From ZC4RG36 sp964652205 (lineage in GTDB: Bacteria > Chloroflexota > Anaerolineae > Aggregatilineales > Phototrophicaceae), in NCBI GenBank assembly GCA_964652205.1, contig CAZZAO010000035.1, positions 1-42,892 on the forward strand: DNA of 42,892 bases. Reading direction: 5' to 3'. Both the position numbers and the translations under genes were made by a program. The notes beneath the pieces are model-generated. The model did no database searches and was not told the DNA's origin. It saw only the letters and a program-made list of their open reading frames with translations. Every line of letters begins with the position of its first letter. Positions within the stretch are counted from its first letter, which is position 1. Below are positions 31,517-39,396 of the stretch, in pieces.

Positions 31517-32638
31517 TTAGATCGACGCGCTCCGTCGGTCAATGCCGGTTGCTCCATCGGGGAAGACGTCGGCATTGTCGGCCACCTGCATCGTGCCGTC
31601 AGCCTCGGTGCAGCGGACGGCGAAGCTGTGCTGACCGGCGCTGAACGGCCAGTCGTAACGCCAGATGCGCCACGTCCGGTACTCCTTCAGGTTGTTGTCG
31701 AGCGGGGCGCGAAGCTGCGCCTCGACCCATTCGCCGCCGTCGGTCTGGACTTCGACCTTGCTGATGCCGCGATCTCCCGCCCAGGCGATACCGCCAATCG
31801 GCACGAGCTTCTGATCGCCGCTGGTGATGATGCTGCCGGTAGCGACGGTGTCGATGACCGACGTCGCCTTGACAAAGGCATCCTTCGACCAGCCGCGCTC
31901 GACCCAGTAACCGTCGCGGTCGCCTTCGACCAGCTCCATGCCGGTAATCCATTTTGGCTGCTTCATGCCGAAGCAGCCGGGGATGTGAATTCGGATCGGG
32001 AAGCCGTTCCGCACTGGCAGCGGTTTGCCCGACCACCAGTAGCCCAGAATCACCGTCGGATCGTTATTGATGAGGTCGAGCGCGACCGTTTCGTAGAAGC
32101 CGTCGGCACAGGTGATTGAGACGTGAGTGGCGTTCGACTTCGGTTTGGCGTCAGCCAGAATGTCGCGGAACGACGCGCCCGTCCAATACTGCGTGCTGAT
32201 GAGATCGCCGCCGACATAATTTGAGATGCAGCCCTGCGTGATGTACATACTCAGCGGCTTGTATTTCTGAATGTCGGCCATCGTCAGGTTGAGTGGATGT
32301 TCGACCAGCCCGGTGATCGGCAGCGTCCAGCTTGCGCCGTCGATGGACGGCGGAATGGCGGCAATGTCGATGCGGTAGAAGTCAGCCACCGGCGTCATCT
32401 CGGCACGTGTGCCGGGAGCAGGTTTGACCGGGTCACTGGCGTTGGGGAAGGTCGTCGGCGCGCTGCCGACCGCTTCGGTCGCGTTCGAGCCGGGGATGCC
32501 GACGGCTGAAGGCGCGGGGGTCGTGCCGGTATTGAGCAGGCCGCTGATGCCTGCCCCCGCTACGGTGATGACGGCTGAAGCCGCGCCGAGCTTAATCAGA
32601 AACTGGCGACGGCTGAGGCGGGTGACATTTTCATTCAT
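31517..32638 (-). CDS. Tat-exported molybdopterin oxidoreductase (sulfite oxidase fold)
   Basis: This is a 373-residue protein. The Tat signal SRRQFLIK (residues 9-16) with a following hydrophobic stretch predicts export of the folded, cofactor-loaded protein. The molybdopterin domain (about 105-260) carries the conserved Mo-ligand Cys137 in QGCISNYVGGDLIS and the late motif KQPKWITGMELV. The C-terminal part (about 270-365) is the Ig-like Mo-co dimerisation domain. There is no haem domain, unlike animal sulfite oxidase; YedY-like and plant-type enzymes are the closest analogues. The substrate may be sulfite or an oxidised methionine. The gene lies 27 bases after a four-helix membrane protein that could carry its electrons or anchor it. 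Confidence 0.92.
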   Translation of the reverse strand: MNENVTRLSRRQFLIKLGAASAVITVAGAGISGLLNTGTTPAPSAVGIPGSNATEAVGSAPTTFPNASDPVKPAPGTRAEMTPVADFYRIDIAAIPPSIDGASWTLPITGLVEHPLNLTMADIQKYKPLSMYITQGCISNYVGGDLISTQYWTGASFRDILADAKPKSNATHVSITCADGFYETVALDLINNDPTVILGYWWSGKPLPVRNGFPIRIHIPGCFGMKQPKWITGMELVEGDRDGYWVERGWSKDAFVKATSVIDTVATGSIITSGDQKLVPIGGIAWAGDRGISKVEVQTDGGEWVEAQLRAPLDNNLKEYRTWRIWRYDWPFSAGQHSFAVRCTEADGTMQVADNADVFPDGATGIDRRSASI

Positions 32639-32665
32639 GGTTACTCTCCTAAAGGCATCGGCGGG

Positions 32666-33208
32666 TTAGCGCGATGCGGTCACGGGCGCAGCCGTGACAG
32701 GCGCAGGTTCGGACAGGCGCAGCTGCACTCCGTTGACGAACCAGCCCCAGATGACGAAAGCCAGGACATTCCAGGCAATATTGAGCAGCGGCGATCCAGT
32801 CGAGGCGGTCGCGGGCAGCGACGTCGCGCTGATCCAGGCGACGATCAGGCCCATGACCAGGCCGAGGATAACGCCCGCGTTGTGGTTCGGACGGCCACGC
32901 ATCACCAGGAAAAAGACCGCCGCGACGACGATGCCGATGCCGAGCATCTGCACCAGACCAATCGCCTGCTCGGTGATCTTGGCGATGGTGTCGAGCCGCC
33001 CTAAATTCAGGCCGACGAGCAGGCTTGCCATCGTATCTTTGCCGAAATTCACCAGCGGCCCCGGCAGGACTTTGACGGCGAAATTGAACAGGTCGATCAC
33101 GAAGAATGGCAGCCCGGCAAGCTGATACGCCAGTGTTGAAATGCCGATCAACGGCGCGGTGGCGCTCAGACCGACCAGCGCGCCGGTCAGAAGTCCTGGT
33201 TGTTTCAT
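32666..33208 (-). CDS. Four-helix membrane protein, likely partner of the Mo oxidoreductase
   Basis: This is a 180-residue protein with about four hydrophobic segments (about 8-40, 80-105, 112-130 and 142-160). No His pairs suited to b-type haem are evident, so a simple anchor or assembly role is as likely as electron transfer. The start has AGGAG upstream. Gene order and the 27-base spacing indicate one operon with the molybdopterin oxidoreductase. I do not recognise a named family. Confidence 0.75.
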   Translation of the reverse strand: MKQPGLLTGALVGLSATAPLIGISTLAYQLAGLPFFVIDLFNFAVKVLPGPLVNFGKDTMASLLVGLNLGRLDTIAKITEQAIGLVQMLGIGIVVAAVFFLVMRGRPNHNAGVILGLVMGLIVAWISATSLPATASTGSPLLNIAWNVLAFVIWGWFVNGVQLRLSEPAPVTAAPVTASR

Positions 33209-33267
33209 CGACCCTACTCCTTCGGACAGCGTAGCGATTCAGCGGTCAGTCACAGGCTTCTGCCCTG

Positions 33268-33297
33268 TTTGTAGCAGAAAGTCCCGCCTGCGGACAA
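33268..33297 (-). promoter_or_regulatory. Candidate promoter of the Mo oxidoreductase operon
   Basis: On the minus strand TTGTCC (33297-33292) and TACAAA (33273-33268) are 18 bases apart, about 60 bases before the start of the membrane protein gene. Both hexamers match moderately. Confidence 0.4.
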
Positions 33298-33368
33298 CTT
33301 GATCATCGCTTCTTCATCTTACGAATCAATTACGTCCGCCGCAAGGCGCGTGGATGCAGCGCGACCTT

Positions 33369-33396
33369 TTGCGATTTCCTGACCGCGGCGTACAAT
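33369..33396 (+). promoter_or_regulatory. Promoter of the dipeptidase gene
   Basis: TTGCGA (33369-33374) and TACAAT (33391-33396) are 16 bases apart, with TACAAT inside GCGTACAAT. The promoter lies just upstream of the ATG at 33435, which supports that start over longer in-frame extensions. Confidence 0.55.
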
Positions 33397-33434
33397 GGGC
33401 GCTGTATCTGCTGTGCGAAGAAGGAACGGGGTCG

Positions 33435-34499
33435 ATGATCGTCGTAGATGCTCACGAAGATATTGCCTATAACGCCGTCGTGCATGGGCGCGATTTCCGC
33501 CGCTCGGCACACGATAAGCGCCGCGAGGAAGCCGGAAAGACGACCGAACTTGCCACAAGCGGCCTGCCGGACGCGCTCAAGGGGCGTGTTGCCCTGATGT
33601 TCTCGACGCTTTTTTGCGCGCCAGCGGAAGGCGATTCCGACCGCTGGGGCGCGACAACCTACCGAACGCCAGAGCAGGCCTATCAGATCGCTCTGAAGCA
33701 GTGGGATTACATTCAGCAGTTGGCCGATGACACCGATCAGGTGCAGCTGGTACGCACGATCCATGAACTGGATCAGGTGCTGGCGACCTGGGAGCCGGGA
33801 ACCATCGACGGCGACCATCGTCTCGGTCTGGTGACGCTGATCGAAAACGCCGACTGCATCATCGAGCCGAAGCAGTTCGAGGAATGGTACGAGCGCGGCG
33901 TCCGGCTGGTCGGCCCGGCGTGGCACGGGACGCGCTACTGCGGCGGAACCGGCGCTCCCGGCCCGCTGACCAATCTGGGGCGCGAATTGCTCGACGTGAT
34001 GGCGCACTTTAACGCGATCCTCGACCTGTCGCACATGGCTGAGGCGTCGTTCCTCGAATCGGTCGACCGTTACGAGGGCGTCATCATCGCCAGCCACAGC
34101 AACCCGCGCCGCTTCCGCGCCACCGACCGCCACCTGTCCGATGAGATGATCCGCAAGCTGGCCGACCGCGATGGCGTGATGGGCATCGTCCTGTTCAACA
34201 GCTTCCTCAGCAATGATTTTAAGTTCGGCGATCCGAAATCGAGCGTGCCGCTGTCCATCCCGCTCGACGCCATCGATTACGTCTGCCAGTTGACCGGCAG
34301 CGCCGCTCACGTCGGCATCGGCACCGACTTCGACGGCGGCTTCGGCAGCGAAAGTATCCCCGAAGGGCTGGATACGGTCGCTGACCTGTGGCTGCTGGGT
34401 GACAGTCTGCGCGAGCGCGGCTACAGCGAAGCGGACGTTGAGGCGATCCTCGGCGGCAATATGTTACGTAAGCTGCGTCAGGCTCTTCCGACAACCTAA
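33435..34499 (+). CDS. Membrane dipeptidase family (M19) peptidase
   Basis: This is a 354-residue zinc peptidase of the renal dipeptidase family M19. The HxD pair (His7 and Asp9 in VVDAHEDIAYN) supplies Zn ligands. ILDLSHMAEASF and ASHSNPRRFRATDRHLSDEMI carry the two later His positions (canonical DxSH and SHSN), and GIGTDFDGGF is the final signature. The frame is open for 27 codons upstream, but the promoter lies there, so ATG 33435 with AAGGAACGGGG upstream is preferred. No signal peptide: cytoplasmic. Family members hydrolyse dipeptides, including D-amino-acid dipeptides. The next gene begins nine bases later. Confidence 0.93.
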   Translation: MIVVDAHEDIAYNAVVHGRDFRRSAHDKRREEAGKTTELATSGLPDALKGRVALMFSTLFCAPAEGDSDRWGATTYRTPEQAYQIALKQWDYIQQLADDTDQVQLVRTIHELDQVLATWEPGTIDGDHRLGLVTLIENADCIIEPKQFEEWYERGVRLVGPAWHGTRYCGGTGAPGPLTNLGRELLDVMAHFNAILDLSHMAEASFLESVDRYEGVIIASHSNPRRFRATDRHLSDEMIRKLADRDGVMGIVLFNSFLSNDFKFGDPKSSVPLSIPLDAIDYVCQLTGSAAHVGIGTDFDGGFGSESIPEGLDTVADLWLLGDSLRERGYSEADVEAILGGNMLRKLRQALPTT

Positions 34500-34508
34500 G
34501 GCTTCACG

Positions 34509-34940
34509 ATGGGACGACTCGCTCAGGTAGGGATCGCGCTGGGCGTCCTGGGGGCCGTGCTCACGTTCATGGGACTGTTTCCGGGCGTCACCGGGCTGGA
34601 CCCGGCAGCGGGCATCGGCCTCGTACAGATTTTTATTATCCTGGTCGGCTTCGGCCTGCTGATCTTCGGCGCGCTGATCTACGCCAAGTACACCTTTTAT
34701 GTCGGCATCACTGCGACGCTGGCCCAGCAGATCGGCGCGCGTCTCGCGCTGACCGGCCTGATCCTGTCCGGCATGGTCGGGCTGGCTGACACGCTTGGCT
34801 TTGGCTCTCATCCGCAGATCGACGGTCGGGAAACCTTCTTCGGCTCGATTCAGGCGGCGGGCGTCGTCGGCGGTTTCCTGATCGCTTCGATTGGCGTGTT
34901 GATCTACGCTATCGCGGGCAGCTTCGATCATTCAGCCTGA
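34509..34940 (+). CDS. Four-helix membrane protein of unknown function
   Basis: This 143-residue protein is almost entirely hydrophobic, with four predicted membrane helices (about 5-25, 38-60, 78-97 and 114-135). A loop of HPQIDGRETFFGS between helices 3 and 4 is the only polar region of note. It lies nine bases after the dipeptidase stop, so it is probably co-transcribed. I do not recognise the family and see no functional motif. Confidence 0.8.
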   Translation: MGRLAQVGIALGVLGAVLTFMGLFPGVTGLDPAAGIGLVQIFIILVGFGLLIFGALIYAKYTFYVGITATLAQQIGARLALTGLILSGMVGLADTLGFGSHPQIDGRETFFGSIQAAGVVGGFLIASIGVLIYAIAGSFDHSA

Positions 34941-35015
34941 CCGCGCGGCGTGTTGTGGCCGGGAATGGTATGATGAACAGCAGATCGGCATGATCGCCCA
35001 CGGATGGGGGATGTG

Positions 35016-35450
35016 ATGAGCAATCTGGTCGAACTGGCAACCGCAGACGGACGCTTTAACACGCTGGTGAGCGCGCTTCAGGCCGCCAATCTCGCCGACA
35101 CGCTCAGCGGCCTCGGCGGGCCGTTCACGCTGTTCGCGCCGACCGACGAAGCCTTCGCCGGGTTGGCCGAAGGCACGCTCGATAAGCTGATGACCGACGT
35201 TCCCGGCCTGACGAACGTCCTGACTTACCACATGCTCCCCGGCAGCCATCTCGCGGCGGATATTCTCAGCCAATCGCACGTCCCTACCGTGCAGGGCAGT
35301 GACCTGAATGTGACGACGGTCGGCGGCAAGCACTACATCAACGACGCGCTGCTCATCGAAGTGGACAAAGTGGCGGATAACGGCGTGCTCCACGTCATCG
35401 ACGCCGTGCTGCTCCCGCCCCAACCCGCGCCTGAAACCCGTCTTTCGTAG
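35016..35450 (+). CDS. Single-domain fasciclin (FAS1) protein
   Basis: This is a 144-residue FAS1 domain with the H1 box TLFAPTDEAFAGL, YHMLPG in the middle and the H2-like end NGVLHVIDAVLLP. FAS1 domains mediate cell adhesion or polymer binding when exported. No signal peptide is seen here, so this copy may stay in the cytoplasm or use another route, which is unusual. The ATG at 35016 has GGGGG five bases upstream; an ATG at 35004 would add only four residues. Confidence 0.93.
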   Translation: MSNLVELATADGRFNTLVSALQAANLADTLSGLGGPFTLFAPTDEAFAGLAEGTLDKLMTDVPGLTNVLTYHMLPGSHLAADILSQSHVPTVQGSDLNVTTVGGKHYINDALLIEVDKVADNGVLHVIDAVLLPPQPAPETRLS

Positions 35451-35522
35451 CCACGCGGTTGTGTGGGCGCAGCGCGGGGTTGATACATCAGACCTCTACG
35501 AAACAGTCGCCCCTATCTTTAT

Positions 35523-35560
35523 CCCCCTCGCTGCTTGCGGAGAGGGGGCCGGGGGTGAGG
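35523..35560. repeat. Dispersed hairpin repeat (CCCCCTC...GAGGGGG, GGGGGTGAGG)
   Basis: CCCCCTC (35523-35529) pairs with GAGGGGG (35542-35548) around GCTGCTTGCGGA, followed by CCGGGGGTGAGG. It is the same design as the copies at 10214 and 31467 and lies between convergent genes. Confidence 0.7.
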
Positions 35561-35587
35561 TCGGCAGGCGCGAAAAGTGCATTCCCC

Positions 35588-36223
35588 TTACAGTCTGAAG
35601 CTCGTCACCACCCAGAAAACCCACAGGCCGCCGGAGAGCGCCACGCTCAACAGCGGATTCCAGAAGGCGACGATCAATGCCAGGGTATACACCGGCAGGC
35701 CGGTCATGTTCGCCAGCATCCGCTGGCGTCGGAACACCGGAGAGACACCGGGCGCAAGCAGCGGCCTGCGGTAAGCCGCCGACCACCAGAGCAGGGCATA
35801 AGCCAGACTGATGACGATGAACAGCCCGGCGTAGACAGCAGCAGCGGTCGCGGCGGCAGGCTTGAGCAGGTAGTCGCCGAGCATCGCTGTCGGGAACGGC
35901 ACCATCGTCACGCCGAGCAGCAGCAGCCCGTTGGCGAACATGAACACGCCATCCGTTTTACGCACCATTTTCAGAGTAGAGTGATGGTTGATCCACATGA
36001 TGAAGATGGTGATGAAGCTCATCAGGAAGATGGCGTAGGTCGGCCAGTGGTGCGCCAGCGCCTGCGCCAGATCAGCCGCCGAAAAGACCTGACCTTCGGG
36101 CGCTTCCGGCACTTTGACGATGTCGAAGGCCAGCAGGGTAATGGCGACGGCAAAGACGCCATCGCTGAAGGCTTCGAGTCGGCCTGTCTCTTTCTCGTCG
36201 GACAGGGGCTGTTCGCGGTCGAT
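35588..36223 (-). CDS. TMEM175-family potassium channel, apparent AUC start
   Basis: This is a 211-residue six-helix membrane protein of the bacterial TMEM175 (DUF1211) family of leak K+ channels. The helix-1 signature RLEAFSDGVFAVAITLL (residues 15-31, FSD at 19-21) is followed by WINHH and PFPTAMLGDYL motifs. The frame back to the in-frame TAA contains no ATG, GTG or TTG before the signature. A GTG at 36112 would delete helix 1 and the FSD motif. AGGAG (36236-36232) stands eight bases before ATC (36223-36221), so initiation at AUC is proposed. A sequencing error in an original ATG is the alternative. A TATAAC box on the minus strand (36270-36265) is a possible -10. Confidence 0.85.
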   Translation of the reverse strand: MDREQPLSDEKETGRLEAFSDGVFAVAITLLAFDIVKVPEAPEGQVFSAADLAQALAHHWPTYAIFLMSFITIFIMWINHHSTLKMVRKTDGVFMFANGLLLLGVTMVPFPTAMLGDYLLKPAAATAAAVYAGLFIVISLAYALLWWSAAYRRPLLAPGVSPVFRRQRMLANMTGLPVYTLALIVAFWNPLLSVALSGGLWVFWVVTSFRL

Positions 36224-36302
36224 GGTTGTGGCTCCTAAGAACGAAACCAGGGCATAACATCGTCGTTATACCCTGAGCGTGAATTTGCGCTGGCAGCCGA
36301 CC

Positions 36303-37700
36303 CTATTCGTTGACCGGCGGCGTCGGCACAGTGTCCCCGGCGAGGCTCTGAATCTCCTGCGTCGGGCGCGCCGGAACTGACGGCGTCATGCTGCCGACGG
36401 CGGGCGCGGCCTGTGCGCGCCTGCGCGTCACCATCGCCGCCATGATGCCGCTCAATTCGGTTTCGAGCCGCTGGCGGAAGGCTTTGCGCTGCTCGGTCGG
36501 CTGCTGGCCGAAGACGGTATAGGTGAAATTCTCGTGGATCGAACCGTGGGTAACGATCATCTCCGGCTCCCACTGGTCAACCACCTGCCAGTAACCCTGC
36601 ATACAGCCGTATAACTCGAACAAAATCTGGACTTCGCCGTGCGTTCCGCGCAGGCGAACGTCGAGCGCAATCGGCAGCATGGCGTTGCGGTCGGTCACGC
36701 GCCTGTCGAAGCTGGCGACCAGACTTCTGGCGACCGGGCGTACCATCCTGAAGGCCTGATCGTCGTCGAGACTCGACCCCTTGCGCGCCGCCTTGTCGAG
36801 CCGTCTGGTCAGCCCGCTCGCCGCGATGGTCTGGCTGCGAGCCACGCGACCGTACATGTCGTACTGACTGAGTCGAATGGCGGAAATGTGCCAGCCGGAA
36901 AGCGTGTCGCCGTCGATGCCGAGCAGCAGCTTGCGGATATGATAGCTGCCCTCGACGCATGGCGCGGTAATGGCGTCGTTCTGCGCGTGGGGCTGCCACA
37001 ACTGGCGCCGTCCCGCCGATGAGTTCGGGTCGAGCATCGGCGTTGAAGCGTAGGGCGGCTGCCAGGCGGTCAGTTTGGGCGGCTTCTGGAACAGCAGCCG
37101 CAGAATCACGGTGATAACCCACAGCAGCAGCAGGATGATGACGACTGCTGCGACCGTGATGAAGATGCCCTGCGGCTGAGTCAGGTCGATGTAGCGGTTG
37201 ATTCCCGGCACAGTGAAGCCAATGGCGCGCGGACTGCTGGCTGTCGCAGCGGGGACGGCGGTCGCCTCGGCGCTGCTGCCGGACGCCGCCTCAGCCGTCG
37301 CGTCCGCGCCGCCGGGGATGTTGATGCCGGTGCTGGCGGTATTGCCGTCGGAGACCGTCCCGCCCGAATCGGTGTTGATGCTGGCCCGGAGCGAATGCTG
37401 CCCCGGCGTTAATTTGCTGACGGCGAAGGTGAACGTCACCGTCTTGATCTCACCCGTCGCCAGCGGCGGAATTGGCCGGGTTGCCAGCAGCGCTCCGGTC
37501 GCGGACTCGGTCAGCACGGCGGTCGCTTCTGACAACGCTTTGCCGCCCGTATTGGTCACGCCGAAAACTACCGTCACCTGGCCGTTGTCGATCTTCGCGG
37601 CGGTGTTGACGTAAATCCGGTACACGGGGCGCTGATCCTGCGCGCCTGCGGGGACAGCGGCGAACAACAGGAGCAGAAATAAGAGCGACAGTCTTCGCAT
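36303..37700 (-). CDS. Exported membrane protein with CARDB-like N-terminal domain
   Basis: This is a 465-residue protein. A signal peptide (about 1-20) precedes an extracytoplasmic beta-sandwich (about 25-125) of the CARDB or Ig-like kind (VFGVTNTGGKALSEATAVL). A low-complexity Ala/Ser/Thr linker and one membrane helix (about 179-203) follow. The cytoplasmic half (205-465) contains mixed segments (GSYHIRKLLLGIDGDTLSGWHISAI, ALDVRLRGTHGEVQILFELYG) with no domain I recognise, ending in a Pro-rich tail. Good ribosome binding site AAGGA before the ATG. The topology again is one sensor-like outer domain joined to a cytoplasmic domain by a single helix, like the kinase-like protein at 20995, though the sequences are unrelated by eye. 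Confidence 0.8.
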   Translation of the reverse strand: MRRLSLLFLLLLFAAVPAGAQDQRPVYRIYVNTAAKIDNGQVTVVFGVTNTGGKALSEATAVLTESATGALLATRPIPPLATGEIKTVTFTFAVSKLTPGQHSLRASINTDSGGTVSDGNTASTGINIPGGADATAEAASGSSAEATAVPAATASSPRAIGFTVPGINRYIDLTQPQGIFITVAAVVIILLLLWVITVILRLLFQKPPKLTAWQPPYASTPMLDPNSSAGRRQLWQPHAQNDAITAPCVEGSYHIRKLLLGIDGDTLSGWHISAIRLSQYDMYGRVARSQTIAASGLTRRLDKAARKGSSLDDDQAFRMVRPVARSLVASFDRRVTDRNAMLPIALDVRLRGTHGEVQILFELYGCMQGYWQVVDQWEPEMIVTHGSIHENFTYTVFGQQPTEQRKAFRQRLETELSGIMAAMVTRRRAQAAPAVGSMTPSVPARPTQEIQSLAGDTVPTPPVNE

Positions 37701-37936
37701 GGCAGTCCTTCAAACCGGGTGCGTGGAACCTCAAGACCTACGACAACTATATGACGAAAACGGCACGTTTCCAAATCGGCTAAAACGGCGCTTTCCGGGC
37801 GGTTGCCTGATGCCCGTCACCGCCTGAACGAGTCCGATTTCTGTCCGCGCGCTGTCCGGCGGGGCAGGACGGCGGCGGCCCTCTTTTGAGATGCTGAGGC
37901 TATCGAACGCCTGAGCGCTTGAAGGAGGCAGACCTG

Positions 37937-37981
37937 ATGGGAATGATGCCCCCGCCGCATCCGCAGCCGCCGACCCCTTAG
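37937..37981 (+). CDS. Possible 14-residue proline-rich peptide
   Basis: A very good ribosome binding site, AAGGAGG (37922-37928), stands eight bases before an ATG that opens the 14-codon frame MGMMPPPHPQPPTP. Three consecutive Pro codons (PPP) would stall ribosomes without EF-P, so a regulatory role is imaginable. No plus-strand gene follows, and the frame is too short to judge by composition. The rest of the gap between genes (37701-38013) shows no other feature. Confidence 0.25.
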   Translation: MGMMPPPHPQPPTP

Positions 37982-38001
37982 CGAGGATGATGGCCGACAA
38001 C

Positions 38002-38030
38002 GCAGCGACCCGCTTAGGCCGGGTCGCTGC
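38002..38030 (-). terminator. 11-bp hairpin spanning the stop of the TPR gene
   Basis: GCAGCGACCCG (38002-38012) and CGGGTCGCTGC (38020-38030) pair perfectly across a 7-base loop that contains the TAA stop of the minus-strand TPR gene. No T-run follows on either strand, so this is a stem-loop that may end or stabilise the transcript. Confidence 0.5.
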
Positions 38031-39243
38031 GCTGCTGCGCCGCCCTGACCTGATAGTGTGCGAGGTCATCGCGGATCGACTGGACAAGCTGATCGCGCGC
38101 TTTCATCTCAGGGATGTGGTCACAGAGCGCAAGGGCGCTGTGAAGCTGGTCGAGCGCAGGCTCGATCTGGCCCTGCTCGGCGTTGAGATAGGCGCGTGTC
38201 GCCAGAAGCGCCGCGCGCTCGTAGACGTTATTCGGAGTCTGCTCCCAGAGGGCGGCAGCATTGTTCAGGCTGGCTTCAGCCTGAAGGTAAAGTTTCTGCG
38301 GGATGCAGGCCAGCGCCAGCGACCGTTCGACCAGCGCCTCGTGCTGACTCCACTGGAGCGCTCTGAAGCCCGCGCGCGCGGCTTCCAGCCGCTGAACGGC
38401 CTGTTTCCACTCCCCTTTTTGCGCGGCGATGATGCCTCGCTGCTGATCGATGATCGCCTCGTACTGTCGGTTATCGGCTCGCGCGATGCTCCGCGCGGCG
38501 AACTCGACCATCTGCTCGGCCTGAGGCAGCAGCATCTGCCGCGAATAGGCCATCGACAGCGCGTGGGCCGAACGGGCGATCTCCAGCGGGCGTCCGCGCT
38601 GCACCCAGTAGCCAAGCGCCGTCATGCCGTAGCCGAGCGCCTGCTCTGATTCGCCGCGATGGGCACAGGCGGCGGCCAGCGCCTGATAGAGGCTGGCGGT
38701 CAGCATCGGGTCGCCGATGCGCTGCGCCAGCGCCCGAATTTCGGCTATGCGCTCCGGCGTGAACTGGCCGGCATAGAGGTAGGTTTCCAGCCTGAGCTGA
38801 CCGATGTAAATCATCAGCTCAATTTCCTCAGCTACCAGCCGGTCGCCGATATATTCCCGCGCCTGATTGAGCGCGTTGCTGTAGGCGGCCTGTGCCGGTT
38901 TGAGACTGCCCTGAAGCGTATGGCCTTGTCCCATGACGGTATACAGCCGTCCCTGAAGCTCCTCGTCGTGCAGGTCGTAGGCTCTGCCGAGCGCGGTCAG
39001 CAGCAGCTTGATCCATTCATCGACGTGATGATGGGTGAGCATGTGGGGAGCGACTCGGGTCAGCCCCTCGGTCGCCTTGACAGTAAATTCGTCCCGATTC
39101 AGCGCGGCCCACAGAATTTGCGCGATCCGGTCGGCGCGCTGGTTCAGCCATGCCGGGTTATAAGCATGGTAGTCGATCCTGTCCAGCCACCGGCGCACCT
39201 CGTCATTCGGAATGGCGGGGACTGCTTCGAACCGTGAAACCAT
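38014..39243 (-). CDS. TPR-like helical repeat protein
   Basis: This 409-residue all-helical protein has several degenerate TPRs of the MalT/SARP-regulator type, such as LYTVMGQGHTLQGSLKPAQAAYSNAL, LYQALAAACAHRGESEQALGYGMTAL and RGIIAAQKGEWKQAVQRLEAARAGF. There is no DNA-binding, kinase or membrane segment. The start at ATG 39243 follows GGGGGGAG. The N-terminal 70 residues are unlike TPRs (LDRIDYHAYNPAWLNQRADRIAQILW). The role is presumably protein binding; no partner is suggested by its neighbours. Confidence 0.85.
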   Translation of the reverse strand: MVSRFEAVPAIPNDEVRRWLDRIDYHAYNPAWLNQRADRIAQILWAALNRDEFTVKATEGLTRVAPHMLTHHHVDEWIKLLLTALGRAYDLHDEELQGRLYTVMGQGHTLQGSLKPAQAAYSNALNQAREYIGDRLVAEEIELMIYIGQLRLETYLYAGQFTPERIAEIRALAQRIGDPMLTASLYQALAAACAHRGESEQALGYGMTALGYWVQRGRPLEIARSAHALSMAYSRQMLLPQAEQMVEFAARSIARADNRQYEAIIDQQRGIIAAQKGEWKQAVQRLEAARAGFRALQWSQHEALVERSLALACIPQKLYLQAEASLNNAAALWEQTPNNVYERAALLATRAYLNAEQGQIEPALDQLHSALALCDHIPEMKARDQLVQSIRDDLAHYQVRAAQQRSDPA

Positions 39244-39396
39244 TCTCCCCCCTTTCCGGCGGCTACAACGGGAAAAGAAGGCGCTGCCGCGTCAAATCTT
39301 TGCCACGGCGCGGCTTGCCTGACAGAGCGTTCCCCACGCGAGCGGGCAGTTGTCCGCTATTATTAGCGCAGGTGAGGGCGGATCGTCAAATGATCG

